DNA from: Thiocapsa sp.
Lineage (GTDB): Bacteria; Pseudomonadota; Gammaproteobacteria; Chromatiales; Chromatiaceae
NCBI RefSeq assembly: GCF_011390875.1
Contig: NZ_JAABRP010000021.1
Coordinates: 1 to 46,355 of the forward strand
Reading direction: 5' to 3'
DNA: 46,355 bases
Position numbers and translations under genes: made by a program. Below are positions 22,872 to 30,535 of the stretch, one piece after another. The number at the start of each line of letters is the position of its first letter. The stretch's first letter is position 1. Under the pieces are notes generated by a model. The model made no database searches. It was not told where the DNA came from and saw nothing but the letters and a program-made list of their open reading frames with translations.

Positions 22872-24029
22872 GCGAGGCCGGATCCGCAGTAAAGACCCCT
22901 CTCCGGAGTCGATCAGCACATAGAGATAACCATCCGGCCCCTGCCGGACGTCCCTCACGCGATTGCCGATGGTGAGCTTTTCCTCGTCGACGACCTTCGC
23001 GCCGTCCAAGACGATGCGCCGTACCTCGCCGAAGACCAGGGCGCCGCTGAAGAGGTTGCCCTGCCAACCGGGATAGCGATCGCCGGTATAGAAGGCCAGG
23101 CCGCTCGGCGCCTTGGAGGGTGTCCAGTTGATCAACGGGTCGACCACCCCGGGGCGAGTGGTCTCGTCGGAGATGCGTGGCCCGCGGTATTCCATGCTAT
23201 AGGTGACCTCGGGCCAGCCGTAGTTCTTGCCGCGCTCGATCAGGTTGAGCTCGTCCCCGCCCCGGGAACCGTGCTCGTTGGCCCAGACGCGTCCGCTCGC
23301 GGGATCCAAGGCGAGGCCCTGGATGTTGCGATGCCCGTAGCTGTAGATCTCGGGACGCGCGCCCTTTCGATCGACAAAGGGATTGTCCGGGTGCGGACGC
23401 CCGTCTTCCGTCAGTCTCAGCACCTTGCCGAAATGGGTCTCCAGGCGTTGAGCCTGGTCGCGGATATTGCCGCCTGCAAAGGAGACCGGCGGGTTGCCGC
23501 CGTCGCCGATGCTCATCAGCAGGCTCTTGTCCGGCAGCCAGACGAGGCGCGAGCCGAAGTGCTGTCCGCCGCTCTTGGCATCGGCGTTCTCGAAAATCAC
23601 CTCGACGTCCCGAAGCCGGTCGTCTTGGAGCCGTCCGCGTGCAAGTGCGGTCCGATTCGCGTTTGGGGTGCCTGTCGCGAAGGTGAGATAGACGAGTTGG
23701 TTGCGCTCGAAATCCGGGTGCAAAGCAACATCCATCAGACCGCCTTGACCGTGGGACAACACCGCAGGCAGACCGGCGACGGGCTTGCCGACCAAGGCCC
23801 CGTCGCGCAGGATTCGCAGACGCCCCGGACGCTCGGTGATCAGTGCCGAACCGTCCGGGAGCCAGGCGATGGACCAGGGATGTTCCAGTTCATCCACCAC
23901 CACCTCGCTGTTCCACCCCTTCGCCTCGGGCACATCCGCGGTGGGTTTGACCGGCCCTTCCACCGGTGCGCAGTGGGCGAGCGGGAGCCAAAGCACCCCG
24001 AGGACGGCGAGCAAGATCGGGCGGATCAC
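22869..24029 (-). CDS. PQQ-dependent sugar dehydrogenase family protein (YliI-like)
   Basis: 386 residues. An export signal (residues 1-20, ending in PLAHC, possibly a lipobox with an unusual His before Cys) precedes a six-bladed beta-propeller with the soluble glucose dehydrogenase family motifs: HPWSIAWLPDG, GLMDVALHPDF, HFGSRLVWLPD, SYGHRNIQGLALDP, WANEHGSRGGDELN and QGPDGYLYVLID. Relatives such as E. coli YliI oxidise aldose sugars in the periplasm with pyrroloquinoline quinone; PQQ dependence is inferred, as no pqq genes are in the window. The ATG overlaps the stop of the DUF971 gene, suggesting coupling. The stop codon TAA belongs to a palindromic repeat unit. Confidence 0.87.
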   Translation of the reverse strand: MIRPILLAVLGVLWLPLAHCAPVEGPVKPTADVPEAKGWNSEVVVDELEHPWSIAWLPDGSALITERPGRLRILRDGALVGKPVAGLPAVLSHGQGGLMDVALHPDFERNQLVYLTFATGTPNANRTALARGRLQDDRLRDVEVIFENADAKSGGQHFGSRLVWLPDKSLLMSIGDGGNPPVSFAGGNIRDQAQRLETHFGKVLRLTEDGRPHPDNPFVDRKGARPEIYSYGHRNIQGLALDPASGRVWANEHGSRGGDELNLIERGKNYGWPEVTYSMEYRGPRISDETTRPGVVDPLINWTPSKAPSGLAFYTGDRYPGWQGNLFSGALVFGEVRRIVLDGAKVVDEEKLTIGNRVRDVRQGPDGYLYVLIDSGEGSLLRIRPR

Positions 24030-24490
24030 GGGGCCGCCTCCTCGGTCGTTTCGGTCGGGTTGGCCGCTATGCGGGCAGGCAACTCGGACGGTAGCTCACC
24101 GCGCGCCTTCATGGTCTCGAAGGGGTCCGGTGCCGTGCGCGTGTATCCGGCGGCCCCGATCTTTTCCAGATAATCGAACCAAAACGGCTGCCAGGCCCGC
24201 CCCAGTTTGTAGAGGTAGTCCCAATCATAGAGGCCGGACTTGTGGCCGTCGTCGAAGAAGATCTTCACCGCATAATTGCCGACCTGCTGCAGATCGGTGA
24301 TGTTGACCTCTTCTTTCTTGACCTGGAGCTTCGCGGTGCTCGGGGAGTGGCCGCGGACCTCGGCAGACGGCGAATAGACCCGCAGATACTCGCAGGGCAG
24401 CCTGAAGCGTGCGCCGTCGTCGAAGGCCACCTCGAGGATGCGTGACTTTTGATGCAGGTTGATTTCGGTCGGTCGGGCGCGTTGGTCCAT
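24026..24490 (-). CDS. DUF971 domain protein
   Basis: 154 residues from the ATG at 24490. The DUF971 (gamma-butyrobetaine hydroxylase N-terminal-like) core spans residues ~10-100: ILEVAFDDGARFRLPCEYLRVYSPSAEVRGH, then VGNYAVKIFFDDGHKSGLYDWDYLYKLG. Stand-alone proteins of this kind are linked to iron-sulfur and redox genes, but no activity is established. I prefer 24490 to the ATG at 24514 because GGAGGAG sits ideally before it. The gene lies 36 nt after hemH and overlaps the sugar dehydrogenase start by four bases, so hemerythrin-hemH-DUF971-dehydrogenase may form one transcript. The C-terminal 25 residues are Pro/Glu/Ala-rich and probably flexible. Confidence 0.86.
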   Translation of the reverse strand: MDQRARPTEINLHQKSRILEVAFDDGARFRLPCEYLRVYSPSAEVRGHSPSTAKLQVKKEEVNITDLQQVGNYAVKIFFDDGHKSGLYDWDYLYKLGRAWQPFWFDYLEKIGAAGYTRTAPDPFETMKARGELPSELPARIAANPTETTEEAAP

Positions 24491-24526
24491 GGTGGACTCC
24501 TCCAATCCAGACATCGGTTTGGCGCG

Positions 24527-25627
24527 TCAAGCCGCAGCACCAAGGGCAACCGCTCGCTCGCGCCGTGCAGTCAGTGCGGCGTCGTCGGCCGCCGAGCGGT
24601 TGACCTCGGTCCAGCCCGAGCTGTGGCGTTCGATCAGACCGCCCAGCATCGCGATATGGTCCGGACGGTCGTTCAAGCAATGGATATAGCTGAACTCCTT
24701 GCCGCCTGCACCGAGAAAATAGCCGCGATTCTCCTCGTCGATCTCCTCGATGGTTTCCAGGCAATCGGCCGAGAAACCGGGCGACAAGACCTGGACCGAA
24801 CGGACTCCTTCCCCTCCCCACGCTTTCAGAGTCTCGTCCGTATAAGGCTTGAGCCACTCTTTGAAGCCGACGCGCGACTGGAAGGTCAATGCCCAACGAT
24901 TCGACGGCAGACCGAGACGATCGGTCACCAACCGCGCGGTCTTCTGGCAGTGGCAATAGTAGGGGTCGCCGTTCTCGAAATAATCCTTTGGGATCCCATG
25001 GAAAGAAAACAGCAAGCGCTCGGGCTCGCCCTGCTCGGCCCAGTGATTGCGGATGCTCTCGGCCACCGCGTCGATATAAGCCGGCTCGTCATGGTAGTGG
25101 TTGATGAAGCGCAGCTCGGGGAGCCAGCGCCAACGCTGCAGCTCCCGCGTGACGGCGTCGAACACGGAGGCGGTGGTGGACCCGGAATACTGCGGGTAAA
25201 GGGGAAACACCAGGACCCGGCGGGCATTGGCTTGGCGCAGCTCGGCCAGTGCAGCGGGTATGGACGGGTTGCCGTAGCGCATGCCCAAGGCGACCTTGAC
25301 CGGTCCGACGAACCGCTCGCTCAGGCAAGCCTGGACGGCGGCGGCCTGCCGCCGAGCGATGCTCAAGAGTGGCGAGCCCTCTTCCTCCCACACCGCCCGG
25401 TATGCCTTTGCGGAGCGAGCCGGGCGCACGCGCAGGATGACGCCGTGCAGGATCGGGAGCCAGAGCGCGCGCGGGAGCTCTACGACGCGCGGGTCGGCCA
25501 GGAACTCAGCCAGGTAGCGGCGCACGGCCGGCACGGTCGGCGCATCCGGGGTGCCGAGGTTGACGAGCAGGACCCCGAGGCATTCCGGGGTATCGTGGCG
25601 AAAATCAGGGGTACTTACGAACGTCAT
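24527..25627 (-). CDS. hemH: Ferrochelatase
   Basis: 366 residues from the ATG at 25627 (GGAG at good spacing). It inserts Fe2+ into protoporphyrin IX, the last step of protoheme synthesis, at the cytoplasmic membrane. Visible family features: GVLLVNLGTPDAP near the N-terminus, YNPSIP-like MRYGNPSIPAAL, the active-site SFHGIPKDYFENGDPYYCHCQKT with the catalytic histidine, and SPGFSADCLETIEEIDEE. Upstream in-frame codons back to 25846 are not conserved. The neighbours are a hemerythrin and a DUF971 protein, so the block has an iron theme. In a phototroph this enzyme sits at the branch between heme and bacteriochlorophyll synthesis. Confidence 0.95.
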   Translation of the reverse strand: MTFVSTPDFRHDTPECLGVLLVNLGTPDAPTVPAVRRYLAEFLADPRVVELPRALWLPILHGVILRVRPARSAKAYRAVWEEEGSPLLSIARRQAAAVQACLSERFVGPVKVALGMRYGNPSIPAALAELRQANARRVLVFPLYPQYSGSTTASVFDAVTRELQRWRWLPELRFINHYHDEPAYIDAVAESIRNHWAEQGEPERLLFSFHGIPKDYFENGDPYYCHCQKTARLVTDRLGLPSNRWALTFQSRVGFKEWLKPYTDETLKAWGGEGVRSVQVLSPGFSADCLETIEEIDEENRGYFLGAGGKEFSYIHCLNDRPDHIAMLGGLIERHSSGWTEVNRSAADDAALTARRERAVALGAAA

Positions 25628-25677
25628 GACTCCGTCTCGGCTTTGGAGTGGGTCAGGTGATGGGTCGAGTCGACTGA

Positions 25678-25701
25678 GCTCAGGCGCGATCGCGTCTGAG
25701 C
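25678..25701. promoter_or_regulatory. 24-bp near-perfect palindrome between hemerythrin gene and hemH
   Basis: GCTCAG and CTGAGC flank a central CGCGATCGCG; only one pair of the 24-bp palindrome mismatches. It lies between the hemerythrin stop and the hemH start, with no T-run. It may be an operator, an attenuating hairpin, or an expanded GCGATCGC site. Confidence 0.4.
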
Positions 25702-25731
25702 CCGAACTCGACCCGAATCCGGTTGAAGAGA

Positions 25732-26283
25732 TCAGTCCCTGGATTCGGCCGAAAGGCGCGCGTAGAGCGCTTGATAACGCAGCGGATCCAGGTTCCCGAA
25801 CAAGGGATCGTCCTGAGTTGGCGCCTGCGCCTCGATCTGTGCCCAATCCTCCTCGGACAGACGTTCGAGCGCGATCGGAAAGGCCTCCTCGTCCTCGAGC
25901 CTCTTGTGGGCACGCAGCGTCCCGATCAGCTCGCGCCCATGCGCCTCGACGTCTTCGCGCAGCAAGACCTCTTCGTGAAGGATGCCGTCGAGCGATTGGC
26001 GAAAGCGCTTACTCAGCTGCCCGAGCGCCTTGTGCTGCCGCATCAGAACCTCGAAGACATCATGTCGCTCGGTGCCTTTCTCCAAAACGCGCTCGAAGAT
26101 GATGTCCTCGGTCGGGTGATGAACGATGTCGGAGTAGTTGTCCATGTACTCGAGCATCTCGGCCATCAGCTCGTAATCGGGCTCCGCTCCCTCGTGAAAC
26201 CGATTCAGGAGGTCTTCGAACAGATCGAGCAGCCTTGCGAGACGGACGTGGTCCTCGGCGAGTCGGGTCATTACCGGGTACAT
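25732..26283 (-). CDS. Hemerythrin-domain protein
   Basis: 183 residues, four-helix hemerythrin fold. Candidate iron ligands appear in order: EDHVRLARLL (His12), YSDIVHHPTEDIIFE (His and Glu), MRQHKALG (His) and the LRAHKRLEDEEAF segment (His, Glu/Asp). Such proteins bind a di-iron centre that reacts with O2 or NO; here it could serve oxygen sensing, storage or iron protection. The start is supported by GAGGAAAAGG before the ATG at 26283. It is the first gene of a probable unit with hemH. The C-terminal extension after the helices (LFGNLDPLRYQALYARL) is not part of the core domain. Confidence 0.88.
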   Translation of the reverse strand: MYPVMTRLAEDHVRLARLLDLFEDLLNRFHEGAEPDYELMAEMLEYMDNYSDIVHHPTEDIIFERVLEKGTERHDVFEVLMRQHKALGQLSKRFRQSLDGILHEEVLLREDVEAHGRELIGTLRAHKRLEDEEAFPIALERLSEEDWAQIEAQAPTQDDPLFGNLDPLRYQALYARLSAESRD

Positions 26284-26543
26284 AGGCCTTTTCCTCGTGA
26301 CAGCGGTCGACGTGACCGCAGTATGCCATCAACCTCATCTCGATACCGAGCACACGCGGATCTTTCGCGGCATTGCACGCGCCGCGCACGCCGAAACCGC
26401 GTTGCACCTCCTCGCCGTAGGGGCCGCTCCGCATCCTCGGCGCGCCTTGTCCCGAAACGCACGGGCGCCCCCTGCGTTCCGAAAACCCACGTGCGCTCGG
26501 CATACCAAACCTCGCGGCGAGGCTAGGCACCGCCGGGTGGCGA
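26284..26543. other. Intergenic region, no gene seen
   Basis: About 260 bp between the K+ channel gene and the hemerythrin gene, both on the minus strand. It should carry the hemerythrin promoter; I see no clear boxes or hairpin. Confidence 0.3.
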
Positions 26544-28262
26544 TCAGATGCCGGAGGCGGTACGCGCGCGACGCCGTGCCAACCAGCGCCAGATCAGCCC
26601 GCCGGGAGCGGCGTTCCCGGTCAGGACATAGTCGAGCACGTTGAGGTTGCGCAGCGTCCACGCCAGGCTACGGCTCGCATCGGCGCGCCCGCACAGCAGC
26701 AGACGATCACCGCTGCACACCCGCACGTCCGGCGCCGGGAGCAGCTCGCGCGCTCCGTCATGCATCCGCAACAAGACGATCAGCGGCAGCGTCCGATCGC
26801 GATCGCGTGGATCGCGCGAGAGCTCTTCGAGGGTGACGGGGCTGCCGCGCCGATCCATAGCGCATAACGCCGGGGCATCGGTCTCGTCGATCGTGATCTC
26901 CCAGACATGGGGCGGGTGCTCGTCGACCAATGCGACGACGCGGCTGACCAACTCACAGGCCCAGTCGTCTCCGCGAACGCGCGCCAGCATCGTGAGCTCA
27001 GCCAGCAACGGCGTGCCCAGACGCACCCGGATGCGATCGGCGATGATGCTACTGGGCGTCATCACGACCTGCGCCCCCACACGCTCGAACAAGACCTTGT
27101 TGTGGAGGTGATTCTGTCGTGCCACGACGAACAGGGACCGGTTCAGCGCAAGTGCGGTCATGATGATCGAGAGGTTGTCCGCGTCGCTGTCGGTGCCGGC
27201 CACCAAGCCGACGGCGTCGCCGATTCCGGCTTGTTCAAGCGTCACCGCCTCGGTGCCGCGCCCGTGCACGACGCCTTCCTTCGGGATCCCGGTTTTGTGC
27301 GGAAGCGCCTCGATGACGGTGAGCTTTAGGCCCTGGTCGCCCAGGTGGCGATACATCGCCTTGCCGAAACGCCCGAAGCCGCAGAGCACCCAGCGCCCTT
27401 CGGCCGGCGGAAAAATCGGCGCATCGAGTGCTCGGTCCTCGTAGCCGGCCAGCCATTTGCTCAACAGGGCCAGACAGGGCGACTGAATGGCGATGGCCAT
27501 GTCGAGGGCGAAGGTATCGAAAGGGTCGTAGATATAATCGGTGCCGAACGAGGCCATATTGGCCTCGACCTCTTGGGAATCGGCACGACAGATCACGGTG
27601 ATCTCCGGATGCAGGAGCTTCGCTGCGATGGCGATCTTGAGATTGGCCTCGTTGACGTTGGTCAGCGCCACGACCCCTTTGCAGAGCGGATGTCGCAGGC
27701 CTGCGGCCTCGAGACTGGACGGCTCGCGGGCATCGGCACACAAGGCGGGGACGTATTCGCGCAGGTTGTCCAGCTTGAGCAGGTTCACGCGCTCCGGATC
27801 GATATCGATCGCCACTGCACGTTGGTGACGATCGGTCAGGCTGCGCACCAATGCGGTGCCGGTCTGGCCATAGCCGCAGACAAGGTAGAAGGGCTCCCGC
27901 AGCCGCCGGACCCGCCAACGAAACCGGCTCTCCAGAATGGCACGCTGAAAGGTCGTGTCCTGCAGCAGCGTGATCAGTGTTCCGATCGCATAGAGCCAGA
28001 CCGCCACCGTGGCGAACACGCTGAAGGAGACCCAAATCCGCTGCGCATCCGTGAAGGCATTCGGCAGTTCGCCGAACCCGATGGTCGTCGACATGTAACT
28101 GACGAAGTAGAAGGCATGAAAAAGGCTCATCGGAACCGGATTGCCGGCCGCATCCTGCGCGGGAATCAGCGCCATGCCCGTCATCGCAACGGCGTAGGTC
28201 CCGATCAGGACCAACAGCGGCATGCGCATCCGCCGCATGATGAGAAAGACGACGTTGTCCAT
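26544..28262 (-). CDS. Potassium channel protein with two RCK (TrkA-N) domains
   Basis: 572 residues. The N-terminus has two transmembrane helices (about 15-35 and 75-100) around a pore loop with the K+ selectivity filter TTIGFGEL (TxGFG). Then come two Rossmann RCK domains: FYLVCGYGQTGTALVRSL (about 125) and GRWVLCGFGRFGKAMYRHL (about 290), and a C-terminal TrkA-C-like segment with SGDRLLLCGRAD. This is a two-TM, tandem-RCK architecture as in ligand-gated K+ channels (GsuK/MthK-like), which form tetramers in the inner membrane gated by nucleotides or Ca2+. The ATG at 28262 is four bases from a palindromic repeat unit, so its ribosome site is inside or next to the repeat. The DUF6394 gene lies upstream on the same strand. 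Confidence 0.87.
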   Translation of the reverse strand: MDNVVFLIMRRMRMPLLVLIGTYAVAMTGMALIPAQDAAGNPVPMSLFHAFYFVSYMSTTIGFGELPNAFTDAQRIWVSFSVFATVAVWLYAIGTLITLLQDTTFQRAILESRFRWRVRRLREPFYLVCGYGQTGTALVRSLTDRHQRAVAIDIDPERVNLLKLDNLREYVPALCADAREPSSLEAAGLRHPLCKGVVALTNVNEANLKIAIAAKLLHPEITVICRADSQEVEANMASFGTDYIYDPFDTFALDMAIAIQSPCLALLSKWLAGYEDRALDAPIFPPAEGRWVLCGFGRFGKAMYRHLGDQGLKLTVIEALPHKTGIPKEGVVHGRGTEAVTLEQAGIGDAVGLVAGTDSDADNLSIIMTALALNRSLFVVARQNHLHNKVLFERVGAQVVMTPSSIIADRIRVRLGTPLLAELTMLARVRGDDWACELVSRVVALVDEHPPHVWEITIDETDAPALCAMDRRGSPVTLEELSRDPRDRDRTLPLIVLLRMHDGARELLPAPDVRVCSGDRLLLCGRADASRSLAWTLRNLNVLDYVLTGNAAPGGLIWRWLARRRARTASGI

Positions 28263-28265
28263 AAT

Positions 28266-28350
28266 TAAGCCGCGCCCGGCGCAGTATGCGATGTCTTTGG
28301 ATGAGATCGACCCCGGAAGACTTGACGACCGCTGGAGCCGGCGCGGTTTA
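28266..28350. repeat. 85-bp unit with inverted ends TAAGCCGCGCC / GGCGCGGTTTA
   Basis: The first unit of a pair placed between the K+ channel start and the DUF6394 stop. Similar to the unit at 43606 (shared CCGCGCCCGG and GTATGCG). A 22-bp AT-rich linker (GATATTAAAAATACTTAA) separates it from the second unit. Confidence 0.75.
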
Positions 28351-28372
28351 AGATATTAAAAATACTTAATTT

Positions 28373-28456
28373 TAAACCGCGTTTCACCGAGATCGAGGAC
28401 ATCTCCAAAGCCAAACACAAAATGAAAATGACGCATGTCGCTCTGGACGCGGTTTA
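28373..28456. repeat. 84-bp unit with inverted ends TAAACCGCGT / ACGCGGTTTA
   Basis: The second unit of the pair. Its right end supplies the TAA stop codon of the DUF6394 gene (28454-28456). By eye about 85-90 percent identical to the unit at 43715-43797 (shared CACCGAGATCGA, GACATCTCCAAAGCCAAAC, ATGAAAATGACGC). Confidence 0.8.
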
Positions 28457-28837
28457 GCGGCGCAGGGTGAAGGTCTCGATCACCAGCAGTACCACAGACA
28501 CCACGTTGGCGATCATGGCCCCGCCGCTCAAGGAGACGATGCTGGCCATGATCCCTGGTGTCATGCCCGACTCGGTCGCGTGAACGGCGATCGTCCAAAC
28601 CAGGGCAGCGCCGATCAGCTGCAGCATGGCGACCAGACTGGTCGCCAACAACAAGGCGCCCATGTGGGTGCGGTCGCCGAACTTCAGCACGGTCGCGACC
28701 AGGTTGACCAAGATGACGGCGAACAACTCCCAGACGTGATGATGCTCGGGGTTGTCGATCTCGCCGACGAAGAACCCGAAGTTCAGGGTCAACGCCAAGA
28801 CGATGAAAAAGCCGAAGACGACCTTCTCGGGATTCAT
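28454..28837 (-). CDS. DUF6394 membrane protein
   Basis: 127 residues with about four hydrophobic segments and the distinctive family sequence EKVVFGFFIVLALTLNFGF, IDNPEHHHVWELFAVILVN and ATVLKFGDRTHMGALLLATS. I recall this as DUF6394, a small inner-membrane protein of gammaproteobacteria with no known activity. It is encoded just upstream of the two-RCK potassium channel on the same strand, which points to a role in ion transport; that is an inference from context. The stop codon TAA is the terminus of a palindromic repeat unit, and the last residues before it (ETFTLRR) look native. The start at 28837 gives the usual length; no strong ribosome site is seen. Confidence 0.82.
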   Translation of the reverse strand: MNPEKVVFGFFIVLALTLNFGFFVGEIDNPEHHHVWELFAVILVNLVATVLKFGDRTHMGALLLATSLVAMLQLIGAALVWTIAVHATESGMTPGIMASIVSLSGGAMIANVVSVVLLVIETFTLRR

Positions 28838-28921
28838 GTTGCGGGGCTCCTTGCGCGAAATCGCGCGTCTATCCGGATCGGGGTGCTCGACGGGGCGCGT
28901 CGCATGAATGCCTGCACACAG

Positions 28922-30535
28922 TTACGCCGCCGAGGACTCCGCTTCGGCGGCGCGCTGCGCGGCAAGCGCACGATGCATGACGATGTTGAGCATCCGCACG
29001 GTCGCTCCGATCGCCGCGAAGACCTGATTGGCATGGACTCCGCGGGTGCGCAGCTCGCCCTGGTCGGTGTCCCAGGTGATGCTGCATTCGGTGAGCGCAT
29101 CGGTGCGTCCGCCCTTGGGAATGCGGACCTCGTAGTCGAGCAGCGTCGGCAGGCTGAGCCCGCGCTTCTTCACGATCTTGGCCAGGGCATTGTTGAAGGC
29201 GTCGAAACCGCCGTTGCCGCTGCCGGCGGCCATGTGGACCTCGTCGACGATGCGGATCTTGATGCTGGCCGTCGATTCCAAATCCAGTGTCGAGGACACC
29301 GAGCAAGCCAACAGCTCCGCATGGTTGTAATCCTTGCTCTCCAAGACCTCGGCGATGATGAACGGTAGGTCTTCGATCGTAATGGTCTTTTTGGAGTCGC
29401 CGAGCTCGACGATACGCCTGAGGACCTTGGCCTGGTTCTCCTCGGAGAGCGTGATATCCAGACGTTCCAAATTCTTCGCGAGCGATGCCTTGCCGGCAAG
29501 CTTGCCCAGCGCGTATTTGCGCCGTCGTGCGAAGCGCTCAGGCGAGAGGCGCGTGTGATAGAGGCTGCCTTTGCGATCGCCGTCGGCATGGATGCCGGCG
29601 GTCTGGGTGAAGACATCGGCGCCGATGATGGGCGCATTGTCGGCGATGCGTTTTCCCGAGAAGTATTCGACCAGCTCGCTGATGCGCGCGAGGTGGCTCT
29701 CGTCGATCCCGATCTGCAAGCCGAGCTGATCGCGCAGATTGACGGCGACCTCGGCCAAGGAGGCATTGCCGGCACGCTCGCCGAGACAATTCACGGTGCA
29801 ATGCACGGCCGCCGCACCCGCTCGGGCGGCGGCGAGCACGTTGGCGGTCGCAAGCCCGTAGTCGTTGTGCGGATGGAAGTCGAGCTTGATTCCCGGAAAG
29901 TGCTCGAGCATATCGGTGAAGGCGTCGAAGACCCGCTCGGGCGTCATGACGCCGAGCGTATCCGGGAGCATGAAATGACCGACCCCGCAATCGGCGAGGC
30001 GCTCCACCAGCCCGAAGACGTATGCCGGGTTGTCGCGGTAGCCGTTCGACCAGTCTTCGAGATAGAGATTGACGGCCAGACCGCGGTCATGGGCGATCGC
30101 GATCGTGTCCCGGACATCGGCGGCGTGCTGATCGAGTGTCTTGCCGAGCTGGCCGCGACAGTGCTTCTCGCTGCCCTTGGCGAGCAGGTTGATGACGTGC
30201 CCGCCGGCATCGCGGATCCAGTCGACGCTGCGCCCGCCGTCGACGAAACCCAACACCTCCACGCGCCTCGCCAGATCACGCTCTTCGGCCCAGCCGATGA
30301 TCTGAGCAACGGCATGGGCCTCGCCGGAGGACACGCGAGCGGAGGCCACCTCGATGCGGTCCACCCGAACAAGTTCCAGCAAAACCTTGGCGATATTGAC
30401 CTTTTCATCAGGCGAAAAGGAGACGCCCTGGGTCTGCTCGCCGTCGCGCAGGGTCGTGTCCATGACATAGACGTAGCGGCCGGGCACAGGGGCGCCTGCG
30501 ATTGCGTCGTGTGGTACGGATGTCGTCGGGCTCAT
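28922..30535 (-). CDS. Citramalate / 2-isopropylmalate synthase-like enzyme
   Basis: 537 residues from the ATG at 30535 (AAGGA upstream). It has an N-terminal TIM barrel of the HMG-CoA-lyase-like family with DTTLRDGEQTQGVSFS (about 26-41), metal-binding LDFHPHNDYGL and TVNCLGERAGNASLAEV, then a linker (GIHADGDRKGSLYHTRL) and a C-terminal LeuA-type regulatory domain (about 400-520, SSTLDLESTASIKIRIV). Such enzymes add acetyl-CoA to pyruvate (citramalate, isoleucine route) or to 2-oxoisovalerate (leucine route). I favour citramalate synthase because it overlaps threonine synthase by four bases and both pathways lead to 2-oxobutyrate, but sequence alone does not settle the substrate. Confidence 0.85.
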   Translation of the reverse strand: MSPTTSVPHDAIAGAPVPGRYVYVMDTTLRDGEQTQGVSFSPDEKVNIAKVLLELVRVDRIEVASARVSSGEAHAVAQIIGWAEERDLARRVEVLGFVDGGRSVDWIRDAGGHVINLLAKGSEKHCRGQLGKTLDQHAADVRDTIAIAHDRGLAVNLYLEDWSNGYRDNPAYVFGLVERLADCGVGHFMLPDTLGVMTPERVFDAFTDMLEHFPGIKLDFHPHNDYGLATANVLAAARAGAAAVHCTVNCLGERAGNASLAEVAVNLRDQLGLQIGIDESHLARISELVEYFSGKRIADNAPIIGADVFTQTAGIHADGDRKGSLYHTRLSPERFARRRKYALGKLAGKASLAKNLERLDITLSEENQAKVLRRIVELGDSKKTITIEDLPFIIAEVLESKDYNHAELLACSVSSTLDLESTASIKIRIVDEVHMAAGSGNGGFDAFNNALAKIVKKRGLSLPTLLDYEVRIPKGGRTDALTECSITWDTDQGELRTRGVHANQVFAAIGATVRMLNIVMHRALAAQRAAEAESSAA

